Shown here in pieces: positions 18,601 through 27,413 of a DNA stretch of 64,000 nt. Source of the stretch: Pontibacter rufus (lineage in GTDB: Bacteria; Bacteroidota; Bacteroidia; Cytophagales; Hymenobacteraceae); NCBI RefSeq assembly GCF_015694705.1, contig NZ_JADQDR010000002.1:310001-374000 (forward strand), read 5' to 3'. Made by a program: the position numbers and the translations under genes. The notes under the pieces were generated by a model. The model saw nothing but the letters and a program-made list of their open reading frames with translations. It was not told where the DNA came from and ran no database searches. The stretch's first letter is position 1. The number at the start of each line of letters is the position of its first letter.

Positions 18601-18626
18601 CGGCAACTGCAATGCTTTTAATGGAT

Positions 18627-19613
18627 TTATACTTCCTGCGCTTTCGCCTCCTTTACAATGTGCTGCACAATTTTAACGGCGTGCTCCCGGGAGTTCTCAA
18701 TAAACCATACATGCGTGTTCATGCCGCCGCAGATTACGCCGGCCAGGTATACGTTGGGCAAGTTGGTTTCCATGGTGTCAGGGTCGTACTGTGGGTGGCG
18801 GTTCGCATCCGGCGTCAGTGCAATGCCCAGTTGTTCCAGAAAACTAAAGTCCGGCTGGTAGCCCGTCATAGCCAGTACAAAATCGTTCTCAAGCGTTATA
18901 TTGCCGTCCGGCGTCTGTATATCCACCTCCTGCTCCCTGATTCCGGTAAGGCTGGAAGAAAAATAACATTTAATCTCGCCCGCTTTGATGCGGTTTTCCA
19001 GGTCAGGCTTGGTCCAGTATTTTATACTTCCAAGTTCCGGCTGGCGCACTACCATCGTAACGTCGGCACCCCTGCGCCAGGTTTCGAGGGCAGCATCGGC
19101 GGCAGAGTTGTTGGCGCCCACCACCAGCACTTTCTGACGGTAGTAATAATGCGGATCGAAGTAATAATGGCGCACCTTTGCCAGATCTTCGCCGGGCACA
19201 TGCAGCAGGTTTGGCTTGCCATAAAACCCAACGGCTACCACGACGTTACGGGCCAGGTAGCGGCCTTTGCTGGTAGTAACGCGGTATACATCATCTTCGG
19301 GTTCCATCCCCCACACTTCTTCAAACAACCTAATGTTTAATTTCCGGGTGTCGGCCACGCGGCGGTAATATTCCATGGCTTCGGAGCGGTTAGGCTTCGG
19401 GTGAATGCAGGCAAACGGAATGCCGCCAATCTCCAGCCTGTCGGCGGTGGAGAAGAAAGTCATATTGAGCGGGTAGTTGTAGAGCGAGTTTACCAGGCAG
19501 CCTTTGTCCACTATAAGGTAGCTCATGCCTGCCTGCTGCGCCTCCAGGCCGCAGGCAAGCCCGATAGGGCCGGCGCCAATAATCAGTATATCGTAGGTGG
19601 TATTCAATTGCAA
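18627..19613 (-). CDS. ypdA: YpdA-family bacillithiol disulfide reductase (thioredoxin-reductase-like)
   Basis: This FAD/NADPH flavoprotein of 328 residues is proposed to reduce bacillithiol disulfide. It has an N-terminal FAD motif (IIGAGPIGLACGLEA), NYPLNMTFFSTADRLEIGG, a second Rossmann motif (VLVVGANNSAADAALE) and the terminal YLAGVICGG segment. Like other YpdA proteins it lacks the CxxC of true thioredoxin reductase. Presence of YpdA implies a bacillithiol redox buffer; the bsh genes are not in the window. The start is 47 bases from a large palindrome (19660-19695). Confidence 0.92.
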   Translation of the reverse strand: MQLNTTYDILIIGAGPIGLACGLEAQQAGMSYLIVDKGCLVNSLYNYPLNMTFFSTADRLEIGGIPFACIHPKPNRSEAMEYYRRVADTRKLNIRLFEEVWGMEPEDDVYRVTTSKGRYLARNVVVAVGFYGKPNLLHVPGEDLAKVRHYYFDPHYYYRQKVLVVGANNSAADAALETWRRGADVTMVVRQPELGSIKYWTKPDLENRIKAGEIKCYFSSSLTGIREQEVDIQTPDGNITLENDFVLAMTGYQPDFSFLEQLGIALTPDANRHPQYDPDTMETNLPNVYLAGVICGGMNTHVWFIENSREHAVKIVQHIVKEAKAQEV

Positions 19614-19659
19614 GTTTTTATAACCGTTGTACAGGTTCTGTTTATAACAGCCGGTATGG

Positions 19660-19695
19660 CAGCAAAGTTTAATGTACGTACATTAAGCTTTGCTG
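19660..19695. repeat. 36-bp loopless palindrome between GNAT gene and ypdA
   Basis: The sequence is symmetric about GTAC: CAGCAAAG on the left and CTTTGCTG on the right flank TTAATGTACGTACATTAA, with one mismatched pair. It lies 14 bases after the stop of the GNAT gene and 47 bases before the ypdA start. It could be a terminator, an operator for ypdA, or both. Confidence 0.7.
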
Positions 19696-19708
19696 TCTCT
19701 TCCCAAAG

Positions 19709-20230
19709 TTACAGTTCCAGTTGTAGTACGTACATGCCGCGGTATTCGGGTTTCATCTGTTCGAAATCCAGCGTATATGTACCCGTTTTACGGAATCCGT
19801 TTTGCTCATAAAAGTCTACAGAACGGCTGCTGTCCATTGCTTTCAGCCAGATGATGCGCTTGTTGCGCTGTGCCGCATAGGCTTTTGTAAATTTAATTAC
19901 CTCCCGCCCTACCCCTTTGCCGGAAGCAGCTTTGGTCAGGTAAATGCGTTCCAACTCCAGTGCTTCTCCGGCTGTATACTTGTCAATCGGCTTGTTGATG
20001 TTGAGTTTCAGGAAGCCAACCAGTTCTTCGTTGCTGTAAATCAGGAAAAAAGCTGCGTTAGGGTCAGCGAGTTCCTGCTTTAGTACGGATTCGCTGAAGC
20101 TTTTCTCCAGGTACCAGGCACCGCCATCGTACCACAAGTATAAATAATGGCCGCCGTATGCATTGATGGCGATATCCTGTAAGGTATATAAGTCTTGGGT
20201 GGTGCAGGGGATAAGCTGAATGTCGTTCAT
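19709..20230 (-). CDS. GNAT-family N-acetyltransferase
   Basis: The 173-residue protein is probably an acetyl-CoA-dependent transferase. The acetyl-CoA-binding region is ELERIYLTKAASGKGVGREV (motif A, with the Q/RxxGxG/A-type loop as ASGKGVG), followed by IIWLKAMDSSRSVDFYEQNG and the terminal beta strand. It resembles the YjgM/PaiA-like group. The acceptor is unknown. It is spaced well away from its neighbours, and a large palindrome follows its stop. Confidence 0.87.
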   Translation of the reverse strand: MNDIQLIPCTTQDLYTLQDIAINAYGGHYLYLWYDGGAWYLEKSFSESVLKQELADPNAAFFLIYSNEELVGFLKLNINKPIDKYTAGEALELERIYLTKAASGKGVGREVIKFTKAYAAQRNKRIIWLKAMDSSRSVDFYEQNGFRKTGTYTLDFEQMKPEYRGMYVLQLEL

Positions 20231-20317
20231 GTAATTGTTTTACCGTCGTGCTGCAAAAACAAAGAGACGCAAATAAGGCGTCTCTACAAGTATGAAAGGA
20301 TCTATGAGCATTTAATT

Positions 20318-20689
20318 TTACACTGGCGCAGCGTCGTCCTGTAGTATCTCTTTCAGTAGATCCTCTTCCACCGGCTTAACCAGAAATTGCGCAACATTGG
20401 CAAACGTTTTGGAACGCTGTCTGTCGAGCTCGCTGGTGGACGAAGTAAGAATGTATACCTTGTACTGCAGGCGCTGCGCCTGCATTTGCTCCAGGAAATC
20501 CCAGCCGTCCATTTCAGGCATGTTCAGGTCCAGGAATATAATATCCGGGGCAATTTCTTTCAGTGATGCAAATGCCTGTAGCGAGTTCGTGAAGTCGTGC
20601 ACGGCATAGGCGGGATTCACGTTTTTGATAGAGGTAACCATGATGAAGTTGAATATCTCCATATCATCTACTAATACAATCCTTTTCAT
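20318..20689 (-). CDS. Stand-alone receiver domain (CheY-like response regulator)
   Basis: The 123-residue single receiver domain has no output domain. The acidic pocket is D8/D9 (VLVDDME), the phospho-acceptor D54 is in FLDLNMPEMDG, the switch residue lies in ILTSST (about residue 82-84), and the conserved K105 is in FLVKPV. It starts 11 bases after the stop of the DHp sensor gene and is the third gene of a minus-strand operon. It is likely a phosphorelay shuttle or acts by protein-protein contact. Confidence 0.93.
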   Translation of the reverse strand: MKRIVLVDDMEIFNFIMVTSIKNVNPAYAVHDFTNSLQAFASLKEIAPDIIFLDLNMPEMDGWDFLEQMQAQRLQYKVYILTSSTSELDRQRSKTFANVAQFLVKPVEEDLLKEILQDDAAPV

Positions 20690-20699
20690 CTGGCTGTTT

Positions 20700-21560
20700 T
20701 TATGCTTTTAGTTTTATTAAATCGGCCGTCGACATTTCTATCACTTCTTGCAGGGCACCATCTAGGTCCTGCGCCGACAGCCTGAGCCGGGGCAGGATTT
20801 GCTCTTTTATCTCCTCCAGGGACCATTGGCGCATTTCCAGCAGGTTCACCAACCCCAGTATCCGGCTCAGCGGCTCCCGCACCGTATGCGCATTCAGCAC
20901 CGATACTTCCAGCAGCCGCGCGTTTTTAGCCGCTATCTCCCTGGTGCGGTCGGTTATCACTTCCTGCTGATAGGCCATGATGGACGAGATTTCGGTGTTT
21001 TTCTCATGGATAGTATCAAAGGCCCGCTGCAGTTGCTTGTTGTTCTCGTCCAACTCTTGCAACAGGCATAGTTCAAACAGCTTCGCCTCCAGGCTCTCAG
21101 CCACCAGTTTCAGAAAGGTAATGTCTTTGCGGGTAAATATCCGGCTTCTGCCCGCCAGAACCGATACCACAATATGCCGCTCCGCATCATTCTGAATCAG
21201 CCAGCCCCATAGTTCGCCCTGTTCCTCCGGCGGCAAGGTATAATGCCGGGGCAAATTCAATTCCTGCAAATCGCTCCAGTGCATGGGAATTTGCCGCTCC
21301 AGCAACAGCTTCTCAAAAGCCATGTAACCGGGGGTGCGCTGTTCCGTTATTTCAGCGCCGGTGGCCGTTATCTGCAAGTGCAGGTATGTATCGCCGCGGT
21401 TGTAGCTGGCCCTGAATGTATGAAAGTTGAACAGGTACTTCAGGTTTACCCGAAAACAGGCAGCCACGGCCTCCAGTGTGAGGCAACGGGTGAGGCTGTT
21501 CGAGAACCTGGAAAAAGCCTCATAAGTTATCCTGAGCACCTGGTTCTCTGCTGCCATCAC
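20700..21560 (-). CDS. GAF-like sensor with DHp (HisKA-like) helices but no kinase ATPase domain
   Basis: The protein has 286 residues. The N-terminal 160 look like a GAF-type sensor (ITYEAFSRFSNSLT ... FTRKDITFLKLVAESLEAKL). A coiled coil follows (about 165-215), then a DHp-like helix pair with H225 in NAHTVREPLSRILGLVNLLE, close to the SH-x-R-x-PL-x-RILGL H-box of Bacteroidota histidine kinases. The protein ends at residue 286 with no HATPase_c N, G1 or G2 box, and no such domain is encoded next door. It may be phosphorylated in trans or act as a phosphatase or phosphotransfer hub for the adjacent receiver. It overlaps neither neighbour, with gaps of about 10 bases on both sides. Confidence 0.8.
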   Translation of the reverse strand: MMAAENQVLRITYEAFSRFSNSLTRCLTLEAVAACFRVNLKYLFNFHTFRASYNRGDTYLHLQITATGAEITEQRTPGYMAFEKLLLERQIPMHWSDLQELNLPRHYTLPPEEQGELWGWLIQNDAERHIVVSVLAGRSRIFTRKDITFLKLVAESLEAKLFELCLLQELDENNKQLQRAFDTIHEKNTEISSIMAYQQEVITDRTREIAAKNARLLEVSVLNAHTVREPLSRILGLVNLLEMRQWSLEEIKEQILPRLRLSAQDLDGALQEVIEMSTADLIKLKA

Positions 21561-21571
21561 TTCCTGTCAGC

Positions 21572-22153
21572 TTAAAATTCGGCTTCCGCCAGTTCATTGT
21601 CCAGCTTTATGCCGGATATGGTAGCGATGGTGTTGAGCATATTTACCAGGTCTGCCTGCGCCATAAGTTCCTGCACCTCGGCATCGGTAAAACCCTCCTG
21701 CTGCAACTCCAGAAAGTCCTCATCTGAGAGCTGCTGTGTATGCAGCGCCGCTTTTGTTACCAGGCGAATGGCTGCTTTGTAGCTGTTGGGCAGCAAGGGC
21801 GAACTGAGGTCGGTAGCCCGGTAGTCTTCCTCCTCGCTTATCATCCTGCTCATACTATCGGCAAAAATACCGTGTGCGTGGGCGCAGTAGTCGCAGCCGC
21901 GCAGGTTGGATACGTTATAGATAATCAGCTGCTTGAGCACGTTCGGCACTTCGCCCGCTATCAGCGTTGATTTAAGTTTCGCCCAGTTGCCGCGCAACAG
22001 AGTGGCATTATTTCCCTGGCACTTAAACCAGTTGAGCACAAAAGGCAGCTGCAGCGACTGCATGGTATCATCATAAATGGCCTTCACATTGGTATCAGCC
22101 TCCGTGTACTCCACCAGGCGGTAACGGCTTTGAGCAGGTGTGGTATTATGCAT
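21572..22153 (-). CDS. AhpD-like carboxymuconolactone decarboxylase-family protein
   Basis: The 193-residue all-helical protein has the AhpD-type active-site motif C87-x2-C90-x3-H94-G (GCDYCAHAHG). This family includes thiol-dependent alkylhydroperoxidases and gamma-carboxymuconolactone decarboxylases; the CxxCxxxHG form favours a redox role. It is the first gene of a minus-strand operon with the DHp sensor and lone receiver (11-base gap), which hints that peroxide or a related signal feeds the phosphorelay. A minus-strand TATTTTTG box (22215-22222) lies about 60 bases before the start. Confidence 0.88.
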   Translation of the reverse strand: MHNTTPAQSRYRLVEYTEADTNVKAIYDDTMQSLQLPFVLNWFKCQGNNATLLRGNWAKLKSTLIAGEVPNVLKQLIIYNVSNLRGCDYCAHAHGIFADSMSRMISEEEDYRATDLSSPLLPNSYKAAIRLVTKAALHTQQLSDEDFLELQQEGFTDAEVQELMAQADLVNMLNTIATISGIKLDNELAEAEF

Positions 22154-22590
22154 ATCTTGTGCTTTGCTTTAATATATAAAATTATATAAATTTTCAATAT
22201 AGTGTGCCTGTGTGCAAAAATATTTACACAAGCGCCACTCAAATATAGAAATCCAGCGCGCCAGGGGCATTTTTATCTGCTCCATCAAAATATATTTAAA
22301 AAATGGAATGCAATATATCTTTCTAACCATAGCGCCAGCTAAAAGTTTAAAGTTCCGTTTTGCTTACGCCCATCATCAGCAAGGCAATAAAATAAACAAT
22401 TCCTGCGCCAGCACAGGAATTGTATAAATATGATAAGTTAAACGGATGCTAGCCCCTACAGGGATTTATACAAAAGAGAAATTTTCAGTAAAAGAAGAGA
22501 TGCTACGGGGACGGGTTTGTATAAGCTTATACTTACACCGATGGCTGCGGAAGTATAAAATGTGCCGCAGCCATCGGTATAAGTATGAAT
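22154..22590. other. Intergenic region between sorbosone dehydrogenase and AhpD operon
   Basis: This AT-rich stretch of about 436 bases has no gene. It carries the candidate TATTTTTG -7 box for the AhpD operon (22215-22222) at one end and the large hairpin at 22529-22586 at the other. Confidence 0.5.
22529..22586 (-). terminator. Long hairpin after the sorbosone dehydrogenase-like gene
   Basis: CCGATGGCTGCGG (22538-22550) pairs with CCGCAGCCATCGG (22565-22577), and the outer ATACTTA/TAAGTAT bases extend the stem to about 21 bp with one mismatch. The loop contains AAGTATA. It starts 5 bases after the stop (22591). No T-run follows, so termination by hairpin alone is uncertain. Confidence 0.75.
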
Positions 22591-23925
22591 TTAGTCTATT
22601 CTGAAAACTTTACCTGTGTTGCCCTGAGGTCCTGACTGGTCGGTTGTTAATACATAAACTTCTCCTTTGTTGTCCTGGCCGAAACCGAGCAGGAAATGGC
22701 CGACTTCTTTGTCTGGCTGGTTGGTGATACTTAGTTTTTTGAAATTCCAGTTAGCAGCTCCCGGTGTGGCGTCTGCCGCATAAATAGCGCCGCCATTCTC
22801 TCCCTGCGACCACACGCCAAACAAGTATTTGCCGCCTAAGTTAAACAACTGCTCTTTGCCTCTGTATACATAACCGCCTACCACTACAACTCCCAGGCCG
22901 TCAGCAAAGTTGCTCTTGTTTTTGAACTCTATCACCGGATCAATCAGCAGGTTTCCGTCCGGGTCCACATCGGGGCATTCAGCAAGCGGGTTCTTGTTAT
23001 CGGCTGCATTAAAGCAGTGGCGGCCTTCCTTCACGTTCCAGCCATAGTTACCGCCTTTGGTAACCACATCAATTTCTTCATAAAGCGCCTGTCCGGCATC
23101 GCCTGCCAGCAGCATGCCTGTATGTTTGTCAAAGCTAAAGCGGTAAGGATTACGAAAGCCATAGGCGTATATTTCATCCATACCGTCTTTGCCTACAAAG
23201 GGATTATCGCCGGGTATGGCATAAGGCGCCCCGCTGTTCACGTCAATTCTTAAAATGCTTCCCAACAGATTCTTCGTGATGTCTTGCCCGTTGCCTCCTT
23301 CGTTTGGCCTGTACCAATCTTCTACGTGGCCCAGATCCTTGTCGTTTGATCCGCCTCCGTCGCCTAGCGAAATATAAAGGTATTTGTCGGGGCCGAACAT
23401 AAGCGTGCCGGCATTGTGGTTACTTTGCGGCTGGTCTACTGCCAGTATAAGCTTTTGTGAGGAAGGGTCTGCCATATCAGGATTATCCTGCGAAACCCTG
23501 AACTCTGCTACATAGCTTGTATGGTTAAAGCCATTCGGAGCCGGGCTTCTTAGCGGGGCGCTGTAATAAACGAAGAAGCGGCCGTTATAGGCATAATCAG
23601 GATGAAAAGCCAGTCCTAATAATCCACGCTCGTCGTATCCGGGGTTAAGCTGCACAATCTTATCTTTCAAATCTAAAAAAGGAGTTTCAACAAGATGACC
23701 ATCCTTAATGAGGCGTATCTGCCCGATTTGGTCTATCACAAAAAGCCTGTCCTTATCAGCGGGCGCCTGTGTAAGAAATAAAGGAGAAGTTAAATCTTCT
23801 GCCACTAAATCAAGTTCTACAGAACTGCTGTTTCCTATCGGAAAATCGTCATCATCATGGCAGGCAGCAACCAACAGCCCCATGCTTACAAGCAGAAGCG
23901 TAGATAATTTTGTAAATGCTTTCAT
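22591..23925 (-). CDS. PQQ-dependent sugar dehydrogenase-like lipoprotein (glucose/sorbosone dehydrogenase family)
   Basis: The 444-residue protein has a lipoprotein signal peptide with lipobox LVAAC (C22), followed by HDDDD, an acidic tract like Bacteroidota surface-export signals. The mature part is a six-bladed propeller: TSPLFLTQAPADKDRLFVID, DERGLLGLAFHPDY, QSNHNAGTLMFGPDKYLYI, LGDGG, GFRNPYRFSFD and AGDAGQALYEEID are standard segments. The family oxidises aldoses with PQQ; many members have no proven substrate, and some lack PQQ. It is monocistronic, with a large hairpin after the stop. Confidence 0.9.
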   Translation of the reverse strand: MKAFTKLSTLLLVSMGLLVAACHDDDDFPIGNSSSVELDLVAEDLTSPLFLTQAPADKDRLFVIDQIGQIRLIKDGHLVETPFLDLKDKIVQLNPGYDERGLLGLAFHPDYAYNGRFFVYYSAPLRSPAPNGFNHTSYVAEFRVSQDNPDMADPSSQKLILAVDQPQSNHNAGTLMFGPDKYLYISLGDGGGSNDKDLGHVEDWYRPNEGGNGQDITKNLLGSILRIDVNSGAPYAIPGDNPFVGKDGMDEIYAYGFRNPYRFSFDKHTGMLLAGDAGQALYEEIDVVTKGGNYGWNVKEGRHCFNAADNKNPLAECPDVDPDGNLLIDPVIEFKNKSNFADGLGVVVVGGYVYRGKEQLFNLGGKYLFGVWSQGENGGAIYAADATPGAANWNFKKLSITNQPDKEVGHFLLGFGQDNKGEVYVLTTDQSGPQGNTGKVFRID

Positions 23926-24159
23926 AAGTTCTCTCGTTAAGATTGTACATGACTATTATAAGAATTGATAGTATTAATCATAACGTATTTTTAAATATCA
24001 GGTAACCTAAATGCGCATATTTATTTTATATTAACCTTTTAAGTACCAGATCCTTACATGCCTTACTTCTATAACATTCATCTCAACGGTGGAAAACGTT
24101 GTATTTATACTGTATTCAGGCTTATGGCTTACCTTTAGCGCTTTGCCTGTCATCAACAA

Positions 24160-24191
24160 AAAACGGCAGGAAGTTTCCTCCCTGCCGTTTT
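24160..24191 (-). terminator. Terminator after the desaturase gene
   Basis: AAAACGGCAGG (24160-24170) and CCTGCCGTTTT (24181-24191) form an 11-bp stem with flanking A/T runs. It lies 29 bases beyond the desaturase stop and can act on either strand. Confidence 0.85.
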
Positions 24192-24219
24192 CTTAACTTA
24201 CCGTTATACTTACTTATAC

Positions 24220-25332
24220 TTAACCAATGGCATCGTTCAGGCCGGGCAGCCTGCCGAAGCGGTGCAGCGTGGCAATGTGCGAGCGGATTGCCTGGCCAAA
24301 GGTGTCGTTTTCCATGTAGGGGATGTTGAATTCAGCAGCAGTTTCACGCACAATCTCAGAGATAGCCGGATAGTGCACGTGGCATACACGCGGAAACAGG
24401 TGGTGCTCGATCTGGTAGTTGAGGCCGCCCACATACCAGGAAATAAACTTGTTGTTGCGTGAAAAGTTAACGGTGGTGTTAAGCTGGTGTATGGCCCAGT
24501 CGTTTTCGATAATGCCGTTGTCGCCGGGGCGCGGGTGGCTGGTTCCTTCAACGGTATGCGCCAGCTGAAATACCACTGTCAGGACAATGCCTGCTACAAA
24601 GTGCATCAGCAGGAAACCGAGCAGCACCTGCAGAAATGGAATGCCGAAAAATAATGTCGGTACCACCAGCATCACAAAGAAGTAAACTATTTTCATCAGC
24701 ACCAGCTTAAACAACCAACTGCGGTTCTGTGCTTCGGAGTTAGCATTTACGCCGTTGTTTTTAAACATAAAGAACTGCACAAAGTCCTTGGCCAGCACCC
24801 AGTACAGCGTCAGCAACCCGTAAAATATAAAAGCATACAGCCACTGCAGCTTGTGAAAGAATTTGACTTTAGTGTGTGGCGAGAAGCGCAGTACCAGGCG
24901 ATCCTGTATGTCTTCGTCCATTTCTACCACGTTGGTATAAGTATGATGCAGGATGTTGTGCTGCAGCTTCCAGTTAAAGGCCGAGCCGCCTACCAGGTTC
25001 AGGGTATGGCCCATCAGCAGGTTCACGTTTCTGTTGCTGGAATAAGCTCCATGGTTGGCGTCGTGCATCACGCTCATCCCGATGCCGGCTACGCCCAGGC
25101 CCATCACAAACCACAGCAGCAGGCTCACGCCCATGGCCGGCTGAAATGCCAGCAGCAGTATAAAAGGCGCGATGTAGCAAAGCAGCAGCACTACGCTCTT
25201 CACGACCATAGCCGCATTGGCAGTTCTGGGAATATTATTTTCTTCGAAGTAGCGGTCTACTCTTTTGCGCAGGGTGGGGAAAAACAGGCATTTATCTTTA
25301 TTAACGAACTTTATTTTGCTTTTGCGCTTCAT
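24220..25332 (-). CDS. Membrane fatty-acid desaturase, front-end (delta-6-like) type
   Basis: The 370-residue integral-membrane di-iron enzyme introduces double bonds into acyl chains. Three histidine boxes are present: H90-D-A-N-H94, H125-x3-H129-H130 (QHNILHHTY) and QIEHHLFP. A glutamine in the third box is characteristic of front-end desaturases. Four or more membrane helices lie between the boxes (for example VVKSVVLLLCYIAPFILLLAF). I preferred the ATG at 25332 (MKRKSKIKF) over the upstream in-frame ATG because family members start near there. It is monocistronic, with a long AT-rich upstream region and a terminator after the stop. Temperature-linked membrane adaptation is the likely role. 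Confidence 0.9.
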   Translation of the reverse strand: MKRKSKIKFVNKDKCLFFPTLRKRVDRYFEENNIPRTANAAMVVKSVVLLLCYIAPFILLLAFQPAMGVSLLLWFVMGLGVAGIGMSVMHDANHGAYSSNRNVNLLMGHTLNLVGGSAFNWKLQHNILHHTYTNVVEMDEDIQDRLVLRFSPHTKVKFFHKLQWLYAFIFYGLLTLYWVLAKDFVQFFMFKNNGVNANSEAQNRSWLFKLVLMKIVYFFVMLVVPTLFFGIPFLQVLLGFLLMHFVAGIVLTVVFQLAHTVEGTSHPRPGDNGIIENDWAIHQLNTTVNFSRNNKFISWYVGGLNYQIEHHLFPRVCHVHYPAISEIVRETAAEFNIPYMENDTFGQAIRSHIATLHRFGRLPGLNDAIG

Positions 25333-25731
25333 AGGTGTGCTTGATTTTGTGAAAAGATATTGAACCACACGTAGAGTTAATATCTCAGGAGTGAATTTCA
25401 AGTACGCTACTTATTTATATACAAGGAAAAGAACCGGCTTTAAGTTCAGCTGCCCGGTGCCGGCTTTAAGTATTTATACTTATTTTATTGTTTGTAAAAA
25501 TACTTAGTGCCTGCAGGCTCATTCTTTGGCCCAGTTAGCAGCATTGCCCACAATATAGCTAAAAAAGCAGAATTATGGTGCAATACATACAAACTACTGC
25601 CTTTTAAAAGTGCATACTAGGCATTAGCAATATCCGGAACATGGGGATTTGTGGCAGATGCGCCGCCACGTAAATATAAAACAGCAACGGCGGGAAGGTT
25701 GCCCCCCGCCGTTGCTGTTTTAAAGGATATA
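25333..25731. other. Intergenic region between lpdA and the desaturase
   Basis: This stretch of about 400 bases has no gene. It holds the lpdA terminator (25678-25721), one AAGTATA word near 25476, and the upstream region of the desaturase, which is AT-rich but has no obvious -7 box. Confidence 0.45.
25678..25721 (-). terminator. Strong terminator after lpdA
   Basis: The arms 25678-25694 (AAAACAGCAACGGCGGG) and 25705-25721 are perfectly complementary over 17 bp, with a 10-base loop and a T-run on exit. It lies 10 bases past the lpdA stop. Confidence 0.92.
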
Positions 25732-27126
25732 TTACAAGTGGATTACTTCATCATAAGCGGCAGCGGTCGCTTCCATAATCGCTTCGCTCATGGTCGGATG
25801 CGGGTGCACTGACTTGATGATCTCGTGGCCCGTGGTCTCCAGTTTGCGGGCTACCACCACTTCAGCAATCATCTCGGTTACGTTGTACCCGATCATGTGC
25901 GCACCCAGCAACTCGCCATACTTGGCATCGTAGATAACTTTTACAAAGCCTTCTTTGGCTCCGGCGGCACTTGCCTTGCCGGATGCGGAGAACGGAAACT
26001 TGCCTACTTTGATGTCCAGGCCCTGCTCGCGCGCGGCCTTCTCAGTCAGTCCCACAGAGGCAATCTCCGGTGAGCAGTACGTACAGCCCGGGATGTTGCC
26101 ATAGTTGAGCGGTTCGGGGTTAAGCCCCGCAATGTTTTCCACACAGATAATGCCTTCTGCCGAGGCTACGTGCGCCAGTGCAGGTCCGGGCACAATGTCG
26201 CCGATGGCATAAATGCCGTCTACACTTGTTTTGTAAAATTCGTCTATCACCACACGGCCTCTGTCTACTTTAACTCCCAGTTCTTCGAGGCCAATATTTT
26301 CAAGGTTCGTCTGGATGCCTACAGCCGAGAGCACCACTTCCACCTCGAGCGTTTCCTCGCCTTTGGCTGTTTTCACTTTCACCTTGCAAATATCACCACT
26401 GGTATCCACAGCCTCCACCGAAGAATCCGTCATGATGTCGATGCCGGCTTTTTTAAATGATTTTGCCAGCTGCCGCGATACTTCCTCGTCCTCTACCGGT
26501 ACCACATTGGGCATATATTCCACGATGGTTACCTTCGTGCCCATGGCGTTGTAGAAGTAAGCAAACTCCACCCCAATCGCGCCGGAGCCTACCACCACCA
26601 TGCTTGCGGGCTTTTTATCCAGCGCCATGGCCTGGCGGTAGCCGATAATCTTTTTACCGTCGATGGGCAGGTTTGGCAACTCGCGCGAACGGGCGCCTGT
26701 AGCCACAATAATGTTGGTTGCCTCTACCGTATCCTTCTTGCCATCAGCATCGGTTACTTCAATTTTGCCTTTTGCCACCAGCTTGCCGGTGCCAAAAATA
26801 GCATCGATTTTATTCTTGCGGAACAGGAACTGAATGCCTTTGCTCATACCATCGGCCACGCCGCGGCTGCGCTTGATCACGGCGCCGAAGTCTGCCGACG
26901 CATCGCCTACGTTGATGCCATAGTCTGCCGCATGGTTAATGTATTCGAAGACGTTTGCGCTCTTTAGCAGTGCTTTGGTCGGGATACAACCCCAATTCAG
27001 GCAAATGCCACCCAGCGACTCGCGCTCGATTACGCCTACTTTCATGCCCAGCTGCGCTGCACGAATGGCTGCTACATAGCCCCCCGGACCGCTACCAAGC
27101 ACTACTAAATCATATTTTGATGCCAT
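25732..27126 (-). CDS. lpdA: Dihydrolipoyl dehydrogenase (E3)
   Basis: The 464-residue flavoprotein reoxidises dihydrolipoamide in pyruvate, 2-oxoglutarate and branched-chain dehydrogenase complexes. It has the N-terminal FAD motif GSGPGGYVAA, redox-active C42-x4-C47 in GGICLNWGCIPTK, the NAD motif VVGSGAIGVEFAY, the second FAD-binding YAIGDIV, and the catalytic His443/Glu448 in HPHPTMSE. All key residues are intact. It is monocistronic here, with no E1/E2 genes adjacent, which is common in Bacteroidota. Confidence 0.97.
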   Translation of the reverse strand: MASKYDLVVLGSGPGGYVAAIRAAQLGMKVGVIERESLGGICLNWGCIPTKALLKSANVFEYINHAADYGINVGDASADFGAVIKRSRGVADGMSKGIQFLFRKNKIDAIFGTGKLVAKGKIEVTDADGKKDTVEATNIIVATGARSRELPNLPIDGKKIIGYRQAMALDKKPASMVVVGSGAIGVEFAYFYNAMGTKVTIVEYMPNVVPVEDEEVSRQLAKSFKKAGIDIMTDSSVEAVDTSGDICKVKVKTAKGEETLEVEVVLSAVGIQTNLENIGLEELGVKVDRGRVVIDEFYKTSVDGIYAIGDIVPGPALAHVASAEGIICVENIAGLNPEPLNYGNIPGCTYCSPEIASVGLTEKAAREQGLDIKVGKFPFSASGKASAAGAKEGFVKVIYDAKYGELLGAHMIGYNVTEMIAEVVVARKLETTGHEIIKSVHPHPTMSEAIMEATAAAYDEVIHL

Positions 27127-27352
27127 AGTCTCTTATTTATAGTTGATGCACGAAATTAATCTATTCTGCTAACATCGCCAAACGGTGCGCACGTCTCTTC
27201 ATTAAAGCTATACTTTTCGCAGCGCGTTCTGTATCGTTGTACTTTTCAGAGAGCATTACAGCAATTAAAGCAGATACGCTCCGGTCATGATTACTCTGGC
27301 GCCCCAAACACTTACCCTGGCGCCAGGTATGCCTGTATACTTCCCTGAGATC

Positions 27353-27381
27353 AAAAAAGACGCTGTGGTAGCGCCTTTTTT
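27353..27381 (-). terminator. Terminator after the M23 peptidase gene
   Basis: AAAAAAGaCGCT (27353-27364) pairs with AGCGcCTTTTTT (27370-27381) with one mismatch and a five-base loop. On the minus strand it ends in a T-run and lies 33 bases beyond the stop at 27414. Confidence 0.8.
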
Positions 27382-27413
27382 GTTTAAACCTGCAGCCTGC
27401 AAGTATAAAAAAC

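Larger units (their letters stand above)
18208..18626. other. Intergenic region upstream of the DEAD-box gene
   Basis: This stretch of about 420 bases has no credible gene. It holds the probable long leader and promoter of the helicase, one AAGTATA word, and a strong 20-bp hairpin at 18555-18600 just downstream of ypdA. Confidence 0.6.

Noticed and set aside
18427..18612. Short frames on both strands around the hairpin at 18555-18600
   Set aside because: They are cut by, or built from, the inverted repeat and have no coding features.
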